Source: Hawksworthiomyces lignivorus
Lineage: Eukaryota; Ascomycota; Sordariomycetes; Ophiostomatales; Ophiostomataceae
Length of the DNA: 64,000 nt
Direction of reading: 5' to 3'
Assembly (NCBI GenBank): GCA_002917075.1
Contig: NTMA01000013.1
Span: 248,001-312,000 of the forward strand
In this document: positions 11,493 to 24,447 of the stretch, in pieces
How positions within the stretch are numbered: position 1 is the first letter of the stretch
Layout: every line of letters starts with the position of its first letter
Made by a program: the position numbers and the translations under genes
The notes under the pieces: model-generated
Seen by the model: the letters and a program-made list of their open reading frames with translations, nothing else
Told to the model about the DNA's origin: nothing
Databases searched by the model: none

Positions 11493-14400
11493 AAGGGGCC
11501 TGGCCGCGGCTTCGGATTAGGAGAAACTGCGGCGCCGACTTGCGTCACTGAGCGCTTCTTCTCACTGCCAATTGCTACTGATTTCTCTGAGCAATTTTGG
11601 CCAACTACAGAGATTGTGCGCGTGCTGAGCCCAAACCTACCATGCGCCTTCAGTGCCTTGCCATCGCGGAAGCAACCTTATGGCTGTTCATTTTCTTCCA
11701 CGGGTGCCGATTTTCTCAGACAATAGGTCAAGTAATAAGAAGAAGAAAAGGCTTTCCATATCAAGAGTACGTTTTGCCTTACACAGACGTACTTTAACAG
11801 TCAGCCAAAGTTGACCGTGTTCCAAAGGTCCTCCTGTTGCTTGTGAATTTTGGCTTTTGGTCAAATTAATCCTTTTATTTGAATTCCGCTTTGGCCATGA
11901 TTCGCTTGTCAATAATATGCACAACCAGGAGAATTATGACAAGGCATTTGCTACTTGCTTTTCTTTGCTGCGTATGAGTATTCCGTATTAGCGCTCTACC
12001 CACATCAAGAAGACCCCAGACCAAGTGACCAGTCTCCACTTTTTGTGAAGGTGGACTCTGTGGTGGACGATGTAAGTCATCTTAGATTTGCTAGTCTCAA
12101 GGGCTCATCCGCTTTTCGTGCATCTTGAGCCTCACCATTCGAAGGGACAAAACAGTCTTTTGCTAGTCCCATACCCCAGTCCTTGGTTCAGGGACAGCTT
12201 AGCGATCCGCTCCCGATTCCACGTGGCGGGGGGATTGCCAAAAGTCGCACAAAAAATCAGCAGTTTCAAGATCAAAATGCTTCATTCTGCAGCTCACCCA
12301 GACCGCCTCTTTGCCGGAGTTTGCCGGCGCGTCTCGACAGTAGAAGTCTGCTCAAATACGTGATTTGGCACCTTGACAATTTGACAAAAGCAGTGACCCG
12401 CACTTGTCGGGTTTCCCTTCAATGCATGTTAAGAGTCCGGTGAGAAGACGAGAACCAGGCTGTGCCTCTAGTCGCGTACATATGTAATCCGATGGTGGGC
12501 TTGCGTGTGCGAGAGCAGAGGGCAATGGATGTGGGGGGCTGCTGTACCGATATTACGCTCTGTCGTCGTCATGTCCCGCTGTCCTACGATCATGCTGCGA
12601 AATGCTGCCACGTCCAACCGCGTTGTCTAGCAGCCACAGAGCTCAATACGCGTGCAGCAACCTTGCGTCGTCGCAACACAAGCCGTGTGTTGGGTGAGGC
12701 ATGGACATTGGCACGCAAACGGGACCGCAGAGATAGCGGATGAATTGAGTTCGTTTCCACCAAAAGAAAGGTCTCGAATAAGACGCCCAGCCTGTCGGAT
12801 CCTGCGACTTGGTCCGCCGCTATTAGACAGGCTGGTACCGTCTGCCAACGCATCGTGCAGGAATTATGTGGAGAAGCGTCTAAGCAGGAAAAAAAAAAAA
12901 TACTAGGGCAATGATGTAAAGAGAGGAAAAACACACAATGGAAAGAGAGGGAGCGAAATAACTATAAATCAGCCCTACCTGGGAGACGTCGCCCACCTCG
13001 AGCCATTTTGCGTTTCGATTCTCACATCTTTGCGACAATCTCGCGATGACCCACCTAAATAGGGACGAAACGACGCAAATCTCTTCCTACTTTCCCTGAT
13101 GCGGCTCTTACTACTTGAATTGAGACGGAGGAGACGAGGGAACGGTTGGCATGTGCTTTTCTTAGATGCCGGAGAGTGACTGGTCGGAAGCCGGTTCATG
13201 TCTGCCATTGGCAGAGGGCGAGCACCGTCTGAGCCATTCACGCACCGAGAAAGAGCCTGGTCTGAACTTGGCCTCCAAAACTGGCCCAATGTCCCACTTT
13301 TCTCTCGCTCTCGTCCTCCCCTATTTTCGGCCGTTGCCCGCCTAGCTAAATCATCGGATGGACCCGTTGCGGGAAGAATGGCGGTGGATTTTGTGTGTGT
13401 GGGCATGACGATGACGACAAAAAAGAAACGACAAAAAAAGAGCGAGAAATCAGAGAGAACAAAAAAAAAATAGCAGCAAATGCCACTTTGCACCTCTTGA
13501 CAATGCGCCAAAGACGGAGAAGACGTGGACAGGAAGGCTACTAATGCGAGCCTGACCATTTAACGGCATTAATTTCATGCTGCCCAATTGATTTCCCACT
13601 GAATTTTTGGCGTGGGCTGCTCTGCAGCCGTTCCCGCCGCCTTCTACCGTCACACATGTTTCTATCAACACCCGACCCATGCCTCTTCCTTGTTTCGTCC
13701 TTGGCCTTTTCCCGTCTCTCCATTCATCTGATATCATTGCGAGCATTTCCTTTCCGGGTGAAGAGAACATGGGTGTGTTCAAAAAAGGAAATGGGAGACA
13801 TTGGCACAAGAGGGAAAAAAATAAAACAAGGAAAATATTTCGACCTGACAGAGGGGAAGAGACCGGAGAAAACAAAGCGACACGAAATGGAGGGGACCTC
13901 AAAGGATTGCTTGTGAGAGCTCTTTGGGTGTGTCAGGCGGTTTTAGTTGGCTGCTCCCAATTGGCCGGCTGCACAATCATACAGCGTGCATACACAAGTT
14001 GTGAATGCAGGTGTGCAAAAGGGTGCATACGGCAGGCCATTCATTTCAGTGGTCCCTCCTCAGCTGCAGGCGACAGATAGTAAGGACGGTGCAGTACGGT
14101 TAAAACAGGCCAGCGACACAGAGAGGAAAATGGGACGGAGAAGAGGGTGTGAAATGAGAAGAGAGAGGACAGAAGGAAAAGAAGAGAGAACCCCGCTGCC
14201 GTTACTGGTTGTTCTTTCAAGCAAGACAGCCGGGCTTTTGTCGTTGGCTGCCGCAGGGTCGGCTGGCGAAGATTTGGCGCCTCCGGGAGAAATCCAATTT
14301 GCTCAAAGGTGAGCCTAACCAGGAAGGACAAAAAAAAAAAAAAAAAAGAAGATCGGGTGTCCGAAAAGGGAGAGAAGAAGAAGAAGAGAACGATGTGCTT

Positions 14401-15644
14401 TACTTAGAAAGCGAGAGAGCAGAAGAAACCAGAAAAAGCAAATTCGCTTTCTTCGCGGCAAGGGTCAAATGAAACCACAATTGACGACCTGCACCTCGAG
14501 CTAACTATAGACCGATGGCCAGGCCAAGTGACTTCTTTGGGCTGGTTCAGCAACTATCACTCTACCTTTTTTTTTCTTATTCGCGAAACAAAGACTATTA
14601 GTCGGCGATGGTTTAATTTTCCCATTCTTCAAGCGAGAAACGTGTGTCATCATCCTGGCCACGAGGCGTGAATTGAAGAGAGCGAAGGAGGTGTAATAGA
14701 AGGAAGAATCGAGAACAAGAAAGAGAACAAGAAAGAGACCCCAAGAGAAGGGAACTGCAGAAAAAGGAAGGGGAGGGGGAACTGGAGCTCGTACTTTTCC
14801 TTTCAGACCTGCTCGTCTTTCTTTACTTGGATCTCAGCAAATACAGCACATCGGCCCCCAAAAGACGCCTACACGGAGTACTGACCGAACCAGGGCTTTA
14901 CTTGTTGGTTGATGCTTGCACCTGCGTCCTACGCGTCTGTTCTTTCCTTGTGGGGTAGCAATAGCCACCGGACTCGCGACCGCCAGGAGCCACCACCACC
15001 AGCACTTGGCAGGAAGCTCTCCTTCGCCACGGAGTACCAAAGTCGTTTTCGTTAAAAGCTCAAATTACTACGAGAGTATTACTTACTGTTAGCTACCTAC
15101 TCTGCTCTGGTCTGGTGCTTCGCTTCTTATTTCGCAACAACGCCGCTGCGGAGTGTGTGTGTGTCATACCGAATTTGGCTCGCCCTGGTCCGTTTCCACT
15201 ACTTGTCTTTGCCTCTTTCTGTTTTTAGGGTGTCTTTGAAGTGCCGCAACTACCACCGTTGACTTCTGCTCCTGCTTCATGAGAACCAACATTGACAGCT
15301 GCAAAAAAAACCTCTTGGGCCGAAAACTACAAACTAGATCAAGCGCGGAGTCAAGAGAAGGGACAGGAAAGGCAAAAAGAAGAAGAAGAAGAAAGAGAAA
15401 GACAAAGACAGGAGAGAGACAGAGAGTTAGACAAGCACGCATACTCGCGGAAGGAACAAGAAGAGACTGAAAAGCAAGAAAGAGCCTTACCTCTTTGCGA
15501 ACTCTGTCTCGTTTTAGCGCCTCCTTACTATTATTTTTCTTCCCCTTCTCTGTTATCCTCATCCTAGTCCTCGTCCTCGTGGCTTTCGTCTTTGAACTTC
15601 CTTACTTCTGGTTCTCTTCCGTCTCCTTTTCTCGCCTCTCTGTG

Positions 15645-15646
<2 letters not shown>

Positions 15647-15679
<33 letters not shown>
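15647..15679. repeat. T33 homopolymer
   Basis: A run of 33 T on the plus strand sits in a CT-rich block about 1.3 kb upstream of the AT-hook gene. Exact length is uncertain in any assembly. Confidence 0.8.
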
Positions 15680-17005
15680 CAACTTTCACTTTTCTTCTTA
15701 TCGCTCTTCTCCAAGTCCCGGATCGCATCGTTTCTTTCTCGAATAAACGAACCCCTGGCGCCCTCTGGTACGATACTACTTGACCGGAGAATGTCACCTC
15801 CCTACACCTTGGGGTTGCAGCGTCAACCGTACTAAGTATACTGCTGTACTACAGCGTACAGAAGAAGAAGAGCTATCTTGCATCGTCATAGGCCCTCCTT
15901 TCCATCTGCGCGTTTCCTCGTCGCCTTCGCTCCTTTCTCAGTTTTCCCCTTCCTCATCTGCTTCTTCTTTGCGCATCTTCCAGGACTCTAGCTCTTTCCT
16001 CCTCCTTCTTCCCCCATCCAACTCCTTTTCTCCACCTCCCACGTCTCTCTCTTTCTCGTCTACCACTCCCAGCACACTCCGCGTGGGCTACTGAAAAATA
16101 GTCTTCCACCCAAGGACAGGCATCCCCTGCCGAGATATACTCGACCCTAGCTGTCTTCGCCAATACTTCAAACTGCCATCCCCAAAGAAAACAATCGAGC
16201 ACGGCCGTCAGGGAGATCTGTGTCGTCCTCTGTCCCACCTGACAGCACCCCTCCTTTGTCACTTCTTTTTCCTTCTCACAGGAGCCCGGCTTCTTCAAAA
16301 GACGCGCGCTTGCTCCGGCTTTCGCGCGTCTCTCCTTGTTGTCCGACGAAAACAGTAATAAAACTGACGGCAGCAGCAGCCGCTACACCTTGGCTGACCT
16401 GTTTGCTCCCAGCCCGCTTCGGCCACTTGATTCGTCCACTCGGCCTTGTCCTGCTCGACTTCGGCATAACCCCCCTACCTATGCTCAGCAGACAAACGAG
16501 CATCTGTTCAGGCCAACAACAAAGCCACGCTGCCCGCACGTTTCTTCACTGGCTTCAAAATTTACTGCTTTACCTTGAGGCATCAGTGGCTTTCATTTCC
16601 ACCTCGCCCTCAAGAGTGCTTGCTGCTTCCTTGGCCCCCCTTTCCTGTCTTTCTTCCTTTTGCAGTTTATGCCTTGGGAATACTCTCCCAGCTCGACCCT
16701 ATCTACGCCGCTGCCAGTGTGCTTCATCGTTATCTTGTCTGTCGTTATTTCCTGGCTTCTTAGTTGTCGTCGTATCTTGTGCCCTCCCCCCCTCCCCTAT
16801 TTTTTTTAGAAAAAGTTGTTATTATCACTCCTCTGGCTTCCCTGCTGTTCCGGCCTTCCTTTTCCTCACGCCAGTCTCGAAGTCTGCTCTAAGCTACTGC
16901 GCCTCAAATGCATTGCCATCGATCTGCCTGGTGTCCTTTGTCTTACTCGACTGTCTCCTTCCTGGCATAGAGTACTGTCGGCGCTAGAGTATCTTGATAT
17001 TCATC

Positions 17006-18201
17006 ATGGACCCCTTTACAGATCCAGAGAAGGTACGCAGAATTCATCAAAACCGCTCCAAAATCTTGGTGTATCTGGTGAGAGGACGGCCAACTTACAT
17101 TTCGTCTAGCGCTTTGTTCTCGCGGAGATGATCAAAGCCAGCAGGATTGATATACAGTTGATTGTTAGTTTTATCAATGACTATGGTGTCCTGCCTGACT
17201 GGCATGAGATGCAAATTCCCTTCCGTGAGCACGATCCCACAAAGCCCATTGTTTTCTTCCCATGCGTCTAGTAAAAGCAGCCGACAGGCATACTTACGGC
17301 ATTTCGGACAGGCCGCACAGTAAACCAGTGCCAAGAAGCTGCCAAAGCCCTGGGGATTGAATCCCTATCACAGCCGCCATTTCACCACCCTCAGCATGTC
17401 CACCAAGCTGGGCAGCACCACTCGACGCCCCAGCAGCATCAGCAGCACCAGCAGTTCCAGGAGTATCAGCGGACGCGATCCCCTTCACAATCCTTATCAG
17501 CGAAACGCAAGTCTTCGGGAGATTCAAGCGCCCATGTTTCCAAACGCCTCGCTACCGAAACCCCAGAGATGCATTCTACGTCGCATCTTCGTCCGCTCCA
17601 GCCGCGCATGGCAGCAAATGGTGCTGCTTTTGCCACGGTAGCTAGCTCTGCCGCCGCGTCGTCGCCAGTTCGCGACAAGCCGAAAAAGAGAGGTAGACCA
17701 TCTCGAGCTGAGAAGGATGCAATAGCTCGCGCTTCCGGTACCCTTGGTCATTCGACACCCTATGCGGCTCTCGCTTCTAAGCCCGCCTCGCTACATGAAC
17801 CAACAACTCCCCTAGCTCCCGAGACCTCGTCAAAGGCAACTTCAGCCAACTATAATACTTCCCAAGCGCAGCTGCCAAGTGGCGAGTCGAGAGAAGAGGT
17901 GAAGGACCATGTACGTACGAGGCTCTCCTTGGAAGCAAGAGCATTTGCTGACAGCAATCTCTAGGGTCCCCCTGATCGCAGCCCTTCATCGGAGCGTGGC
18001 GCGCCGACGGTCTCAGAAGAAGCACGCTCAACTCCCTCGAACAATGACCACCCTCTTGTAATCTCGGCGTCTCAGCAGGATCCTTCCGAATCGCATGCAA
18101 TACCAAAACACGACCTTACAACAACAAGCACATCTTCTAATTATCGTGTCTCAGTGGCAGATCTTCTTAAAACAGAACCGAAGGCGTCAATGACCACATG
18201 A
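17006..18201 (+). CDS. AT-hook DNA-binding protein (fungal, uncharacterised)
   Basis: The preferred model has exons 17006-17077, 17110-17224, 17312-17910 and 17965-18201, giving 340 aa. Introns 2 and 3 (87 and 54 nt) have good donors and CTTAC/CTGAC branches. Intron 1 would be only 32 nt. In-frame alternatives use donors at 17070 (40 nt) or 17032 (78 nt, which drops 15 residues). Residues 25 to about 75 form a compact conserved-looking segment (RFVLAEMIKASRIDIQL and following) that I believe recurs in filamentous fungi but cannot name. A His/Gln-rich stretch follows, then one AT-hook, KKRGRPSRAEK, at about 186-196, and a Ser/Thr-rich tail. A nuclear, minor-groove DNA-binding role is inferred from the AT-hook only. 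Confidence 0.75.
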
Positions 18202-19213
18202 GTCCGGACTTCTCTTTGAATCGATCATTTCAACAATTCAGGGCTTCTTAGCAAGTCCTTTTGAATTCATCTCTTTGCAAACTTCAGATCTAATTATCGC
18301 CACGCAGCAGCTACGACTAGTTTGACGATCTCTCTGGTTCTAGATCTTTTTCTTACATATTTGACGACTCATAGTCCGGTTGCTATGATATGATGTTAGG
18401 ATTTTAGGGGGGGGTTGGGGGGGTTTCTTTAAAAAAAAGCTGAATTATTGCATAGGAATATTGGCCTTGGACAGGATATGCGTTTATGGTGACGCTAGGA
18501 CCCCTTTGGTGATATCCTTTTATTTGCTTGTTTTCTGTTTCTCTGCACTCCAATTTTTGGAGGACGGCAGGTCATTCATATCCAGGGTGTTTATTCGCTT
18601 TGTAAGATAGGAGAGCAACGGATTATTTACTGTTTTAGTAACGAAATCATGTATTGTGTGTTAGCATCGAAGGCGTCTACGCAGGCTGGGGTTCGTGAAT
18701 GGAGAAACGGGTTAGCTGGCTGGCTTGTTAAGCTTTTACGCTTCTTCTTTGTGCAAATGAAATTAAGAGTTGGATTCGTTAGATATACCCATGTGAGAGG
18801 ATCTAAATCATCGAGAAAGTACCACCCCTTACGGAAGGCCAACTCAATCGTGATACTTTTTGTGTGCTCCAAATTTTGCTCTTGCTTTTCCTGTAGATAT
18901 TGCGTCTATGTAGAACTCCTATTTCAAGATAAATAACAAGAAAACCCTTTCCCACGTAGTCGGGAGTTCCTCACAGCTTCAAGGAAAATATCCCATATGC
19001 TTCTTGATGCGATTAAAAGATACCATGGATTTTTTTTTTTAAAAAAAAAGAAAAAACAACAAATACATATAAAGAAAAGGACATGCGATGTAGCAGGTAA
19101 AGATTAAACAAAGGGGTATTTTGTAGTCAACTCTAGAGGCGAGTGAGCACCAAAAGGCAATTTTTTAACGAATGAAACCAAAAGGAAAGAAACAACGGGA
19201 GGGGAAGGCTTCT
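18202..19213. other. Intergenic between convergent AT-hook and ABC transporter genes
   Basis: These are two facing 3' regions. The stretch contains G8-TT-G7 at 18407-18423, a possible G-quadruplex on the AT-hook sense strand, and a T-run/A-run hairpin near 19030-19050. Nothing in it is coding. Confidence 0.6.
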
Positions 19214-22200
19214 TTATTGGTTTTTGCCCAAGCTCTGGAGGTTCACAAGCTCGGAATACCGGCCGCGGCGTTTCATCAGCTCGACGTGGGTACCCTGCTC
19301 GACAATCCTGCCCTGGTCGAAGACATAGATAATATCGGCCTTCTGAATCGTGCTCAAGCGATGCGCCACGGCAATGGTGGTACGGCCTTTGGCGGCCTTG
19401 TCCAAGGCTGCCTGTACCACCTTTTCACTCTCGCTATCAAGAGCTGAAGTGGCCTCGTCGAGGAGTCTAATTAGAAAAAGTTAGCGCAAGATCAAGTTCG
19501 AATATTGAAGGAGAGCCAGAATAGGAAGTAGAGAACAACATACAGAATTTTTGGATCGCGAATCAGGGCACGAGCAATAGCAACACGTTGCTTTTGGCCA
19601 CCACTCAGTAGGGCGCCTTTGCTGCCGACCATGGTGTTGAAGCCGTCGGGCAGACTCATGATGAAGTCATAAATGTTGGCTTCGCGACAGGCGAACTCTA
19701 CATCTGCATCGGTGACAGCTGCATCGTCAATGGCACCGAGCAGGATGTTCTCCTTAATGGTACCCATATACAGCGTGGGCTCCTGTGACACGAGAGCGAT
19801 TCCCTTACGGTACTCATTGACGTTGAGCGTGCTGATCTCCTTGCCGTCTAGGTAGATGCCTCCGGCCAGCGGGTCGTAGAAACGCTCCAGCAAAGCAATT
19901 GTTGTCGACTTGCCACAGCCAGAGGCACCTACGAGGGCGATGTACTGACCCGGATGGACGCTCAGGTTCAAGCCACGTAGGACAGGTTGTTCCAGGCGCG
20001 TCGGGTAGCGGAAGTGCACATCCCGGAACTCAATGTGTTCATGCGATGTGACTGGCTCGCCAGCACTGGACCATGAATCAATGGACACTTTGTGGTCAAA
20101 AAGTTTTTTCAGCTCGGCGCTCGACTGCTTGGCTTTGCCCATGTCAGGCGCGAACGAGAACACCGTACCGGCAGACTGAGCACCGAAGATAACGGCCTGG
20201 AACACCACGAAGAAACTAAACATATCGTACTCGCCCTGGGAGAGCAATTTACCACCGTACCAGAAACCCAGCGCCAGAACCAAGAATGTCAGCGATTGTG
20301 AGGCGGCGTACAAGGAGGAGGATCGCAAGATAGAGATGGTAGATGCCCGCAACTGCGTCGCCAGGCTCTCACGGTAGTGGTGCAGCACGTCTTCCTCGCG
20401 GGTCAGGGATGCCACAGTGCGAATGGCAGTGATGGCCTCTGCCGCATAGCTAGCTGAGCCTTCATAGGCACGCTTGGCGCGACGCTGGTAATGAGCAAGC
20501 ATCCAGAAGCGGAAGAAGCCACAGCCAAGAAGAACAGGAATGGTGGCAGTACAAACGAGGGCCAGCTTCCAGCCGATGATAATAGACAGGGTCAGCGCAG
20601 AGATCAGAGTAGTCGTCACTGTCAGGATAGTTCCCAGAGTAGCGCCACTGAGGCCTGCTACATGGGTGACCTCGGTGGACAAGAACGACGTCAAGGCACC
20701 AGAGGTATTCTCGTCCTTGTCGAAGAAGGCAATGTCCTGGCGCAGCATTGTGCGGAAAGCTCTGTCACGAGCGCGGTGAACCAATCTCTCCGAGCACTTG
20801 GCAAAGATGACACCTTGGATGGAAAAAGCAATGAACATGACCCATGCGAGCATCAAAAACATCAGACACCAGAAGTGAGCGTCGTGACGGACTTGGTTAA
20901 TGTTTTGAGGGGTAATGATAACAGACATAGTGCTAATTTGTTTGGCAAAGAAAACAGCCTGCGTCGGATTGCCGCCGCCGCAAATGATAGAGAAGATGAG
21001 TGCAATTAGCATGAATTTCAACTCCGGTTTGTTGAAGCTGGCGATGAGCTTGATCAGTGTGAACAGACCGTACTCTTTTTCGGCTTCCGGTTTGCGGGCT
21101 TGGGCAGCCAGACTGGAGACGGACTTCTGCGTGGTTGAGCGTTGCAGCTTCTCTTGGATGTTGTCATCGGGGTCAGCGAGGAAACCAGCCTGGCCATCAG
21201 CAGTAGCAGCGGCTGCAGCGACGCCTCGAGCGGCGATCGCACTAGCGGCAGCACTGGTAGCAGCTGCGTCTGAACCGGAAGCGATGTCTTTACCGGTAGC
21301 ACTAGAAATTTTGCGCACGAGCTCTGCGTCCAACTCAGCATCGAGCGCATCCTGCTCATCTGAGTTGGCCTCGTTCACGGCAGCAATGCTCTGGGCTGTC
21401 ACTAGATTGAAATAGGCGCCGCGCTTCTCGATCAGTTCATTGTGGGTGCCCTGCTCAACAATGCTGCCGGCGGACATGACAACAATGTTGTGTGCGTCCT
21501 TGATGGTACTCAGACGATGGGCAATGGTAATGGTCGTACGGCCTGCAGAAGCAACATCAAGAGCAGCCTGCACAACACCTTCTGAGCGGGTGTCCAGAGC
21601 CGAGGTAGCCTCGTCCAGGAGCAGGATCTTAGGGTCGGACACAATGGCACGGGCAATAGCAATGCGCTGCTTCTGACCACCGGACAACAGAAAACCGCGT
21701 TCGCCAACGTTTGTTTCGTAGCCTTCAGGCAGGGAGCTGATGAATTCGTGGGCATTGGCCTTCTTGGCGGCCTCGACGATCAAAGTCTTCTTCTCATCGC
21801 CGCCGGCGTTTTCGTGTTTGCTGCCGATGAGGCCATGGGCAATGTTCTCAAATATAGTTGTGCCGAACAAAACGGGCTCCTGCTGCACCAAAGAAATGTT
21901 CTGCCGCAGCCAGCGCAGGTTCAGTTTGCTAATGTCGTGGTCGTCTAGATAGACAGTGCCCTGGACAGGGTTGTAGAAGCGCTCGACAAGGCCGACAATG
22001 GTGGACTTTCCGGACCCCGAAGCGCCGACTAAGGCAGTTGTCTTTCCCGCAGGGATGACGAGGGAAATGTCCTCCATGACGACAACCTCAGGCCGCGAGG
22101 GGTAGATATGCTTCACGTGTTCGAGGCGAATCGTGCCGACGAGGTTGTCAATGGTCTCTCCTTCGTCGGAGGAAGGGTCGAGGCAGGAGATGCGGTCGAT

Positions 22201-23472
22201 GGTATTGTAGATTTTGGTGGCGGCGGCCACACCGGATGTGAACGCTTGCACATTGGGAGCAACGTTGCCCAGGTTGAAAGCACCAATCATGACGGCCATC
22301 ATAACAATCAGAACCTTGGAGAGCGGGATGCTGCCGTCGAGCAAGAAATTGCTGCCGACATAGAAGGCCAGGCCATAGTTGAGATACAAGATCAGCATCA
22401 TACTGGCAACCAGCATACCGATGGCACCCTTGACGCGGAAACCGTACTTCTCTGCACGGGTCAAGTATACGTCGTACTGCTTCGCAAGGCGGTCCTGGGT
22501 ACCAAAAGCTACGCAGTTGCGAATGGAGCTCAGCACCTCTTCGGCGACACTGCCACCTTCAGCGTAAGCATCTACAGACTGCTTGCTGTACTTTATAATG
22601 AAGCGGGAGCCACCACCCATGACGGTAACCAAAGCGACTAGGGTAGAGAGCAAGATCAAGGTCATCTTCCAGTATTCGACGAAACCGATAACGAAGGCGG
22701 TGATGAAGGTGGCAGCAGCGGAGAGAGTAAGCCCGACTTTTTCAGAGATGCCTTCCTGGATCAAGTTGGCGTCGGCAGTGATGCGAGTTGTGACTTCACC
22801 GGCGCCGAGCTTGTCAAAAAAGCCAATGTTTTGGTGCATGCAGCTCTCCAGATAGTGTTCGCGGATCTTGGAGCTGATGTGCTCACCGGTATAAATGAAG
22901 CCGACAGTGAAGATGTACGTGGTGACATACTCTCCAATGGCCAGGTAGACAAAGTACAGGACGAGGTGGGTCATCTTACTCTGAAATTCGCTCGTAGACA
23001 CCAAGCCGTTGAAGAGGCCTTGGAAGGTCCCCTGAAGATTGCCAAAAATAATGGTCATCAAGGGAAGCGCGGCTCCAGAAGCGATGGCGCAAATAGCGGA
23101 CACCACCAGAATGGCAATATCAGTGCGTGACGCATACCGGTATAGGGTGGAAAAGCCGATCTTAAGGTCGAGGGTCTCGACTTGGCGCTTGATAACGGCA
23201 GCCTCATCTGGTGGCAGATTCTTGTAAAGATCTCCATCTTCTCCTGGGGTTGGGTGCTTCAGCACGCGAGAATCGGCCTTCTCGAGGGCAGTAGGACTCT
23301 CGCGGCCGGAATCCTTGCCTCTGGCAGTAGTCTGCCCGTCGGTAGAATCGCCGGCATGACTTGATGTCGGTTTCGAAGACGGGCCAGCAGCTTCTAAGTC
23401 CTTCTCAGTCGCAATGTTGTCGGGCACCGCAATGGCGTCTGCCAGCTTTTCAGGTGCATCGTCTCCAGCCAT
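19214..23472 (-). CDS. Full-size ABC transporter, ABCB/MDR (P-glycoprotein-like) family
   Basis: Exons 23472-19544 and 19466-19214 give 1393 aa; the intron is 77 nt. The start chosen is the ATG in AACAATGGC at 23472; an upstream in-frame TTG at 23499 is not used. Layout is TMD1-NBD1-TMD2-NBD2 after an acidic, disordered N-terminus of about 100 residues. NBD1 has Walker [10 protein letters not shown] (483-491), signature LSGGQ (596-600) and Walker B ILLLDE (616-621). NBD2 has Walker [10 protein letters not shown] (1182-1190), signature (1289-1293) and Walker B ILLLDE (1309-1314). All catalytic motifs are intact. Fungal relatives such as S. pombe Pmd1 and Aspergillus Mdr1 export drugs or lipopeptides at the plasma membrane. 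Substrate is unknown; a STE6-like pheromone exporter is possible but less likely. No biosynthetic cluster is adjacent. Confidence 0.93.
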
Positions 23473-24043
23473 TGTTACGATTGTTGATTTCTCTCTCAAC
23501 TATAGATAATGTATGGGACTAAGGAAGATCGATGTTGCCGCGGTGGGAAATCCGGTCACCTTCCCGTGTATTTATCTGTCTCTTTGTAAAATCACGAGAC
23601 GACGCGTAGCGCAAGTTCACATAGAGCGAACATAGGGGCCTGAGGAGTAGCGCTCCTTTTTCAATGTTTTTTTTGCCAGCCAAGCAAATAACATTTAACG
23701 CTGGGGTTAACGCTATAAAACCAAAAGCTCACCAACCTTGGCGCTTGAAGTTTAAAAATAAGAAGTGTACGAAGCGATGCAGACGAAGAAAGGGAAAAGG
23801 GGGTAGGGCAAGAGTATTAAAAGTAAACTGTGCTGAAAAGGCAGGTATCACCCACAACAAAATAGCAAAAGGAGAGACAAAAAAACAATAGGATAATGGG
23901 AAAGTAAAAATGACGCTGGGAATGAAGCAAACAACAAGAAAAGAAAGACGGAGGAGTCGAAGGATAAGAACAGTGATCGGCTCGGACTTTGGTCTCTAGA
24001 AAGAAGAAACGTCGTCCATGACTCTCCGATAACGAAAAACTTT

Positions 24044-24069
24044 AAAAAAAAAAAAAAAAAAAAAAAAAA
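24044..24069. repeat. A26 homopolymer followed by G7 tracts
   Basis: A run of 26 A is followed within 35 bp by G7-AGA-G7 (24085-24101), a potential G-quadruplex. It lies in the ABC transporter upstream region. No function is assigned. Confidence 0.75.
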
Positions 24070-24447
24070 CACAGTATTTAGACAGGGGGGGAGAGGGGGG
24101 GTGGACGGTAGACGGGGCCACGGAGTCTTGAGCGGCATCAGGGAACGTTCAGCAAGTGATCGGAGTAATACTGAGCTGCAGCCGACACGCCAGTGGTGCC
24201 TGCCTCTTGCAAGTATGTATCTTACTTACAATGGTCAAATAGTACAAAATACGGAAGTATGGTGACGCCGTCTGTTTAGAAGTACTGCGTAATTCCCAAA
24301 CCGAGATACGAAACCGAGCTGTTGCTAGAGAGGATCTGTCGTCAGAAGAAAGCGCGCAGTTCCCTTGCAGTTCGGTGCTGTTGGCATGCCCCTACGTCTT
24401 CACTTCTGCAGCTACGGAGTTTGGTGGGTGACCCCTTCCTCCCCCCT

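Larger units (their letters stand above)
10328..17005. other. 6.7-kb gap between divergent SET2 and the AT-hook gene
   Basis: No ORF here looks like a protein gene. The frames of up to 255 codons are low complexity and arise from CT- or AG-rich strands. From about 15100 to 17000 the plus strand is strongly CT-rich, as in a long leader of the AT-hook gene. The stretch also holds a tandem 11-mer at 11449 and a T33 run at 15647. An unannotated long non-coding RNA or a spliced long leader is possible, but the sequence alone does not prove it. Confidence 0.5.

Noticed and set aside
12975..13559. 194-codon minus-strand frame in the SET2/AT-hook gap
   Set aside because: Its Phe-rich and Arg/Ser-rich parts follow local base composition. 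There is no domain and no supporting splice pattern.
15780..16298. Overlapping frames of about 100 codons on both strands near 16 kb
   Set aside because: Both strands are open because of CT/AG skew, and neither product resembles a protein family.
16220..16987. 255-codon frame upstream of the AT-hook gene
   Set aside because: It arises from a CT-rich leader: Ser/Leu/Pro/Phe-rich, no domain, and other frames are also open nearby. The composition explains it.
23472..23499. Longer N-terminus for the ABC transporter starting at 23499
   Set aside because: The upstream codon is TTG. The ATG at 23472 has a strong start context (AACAATGGC).
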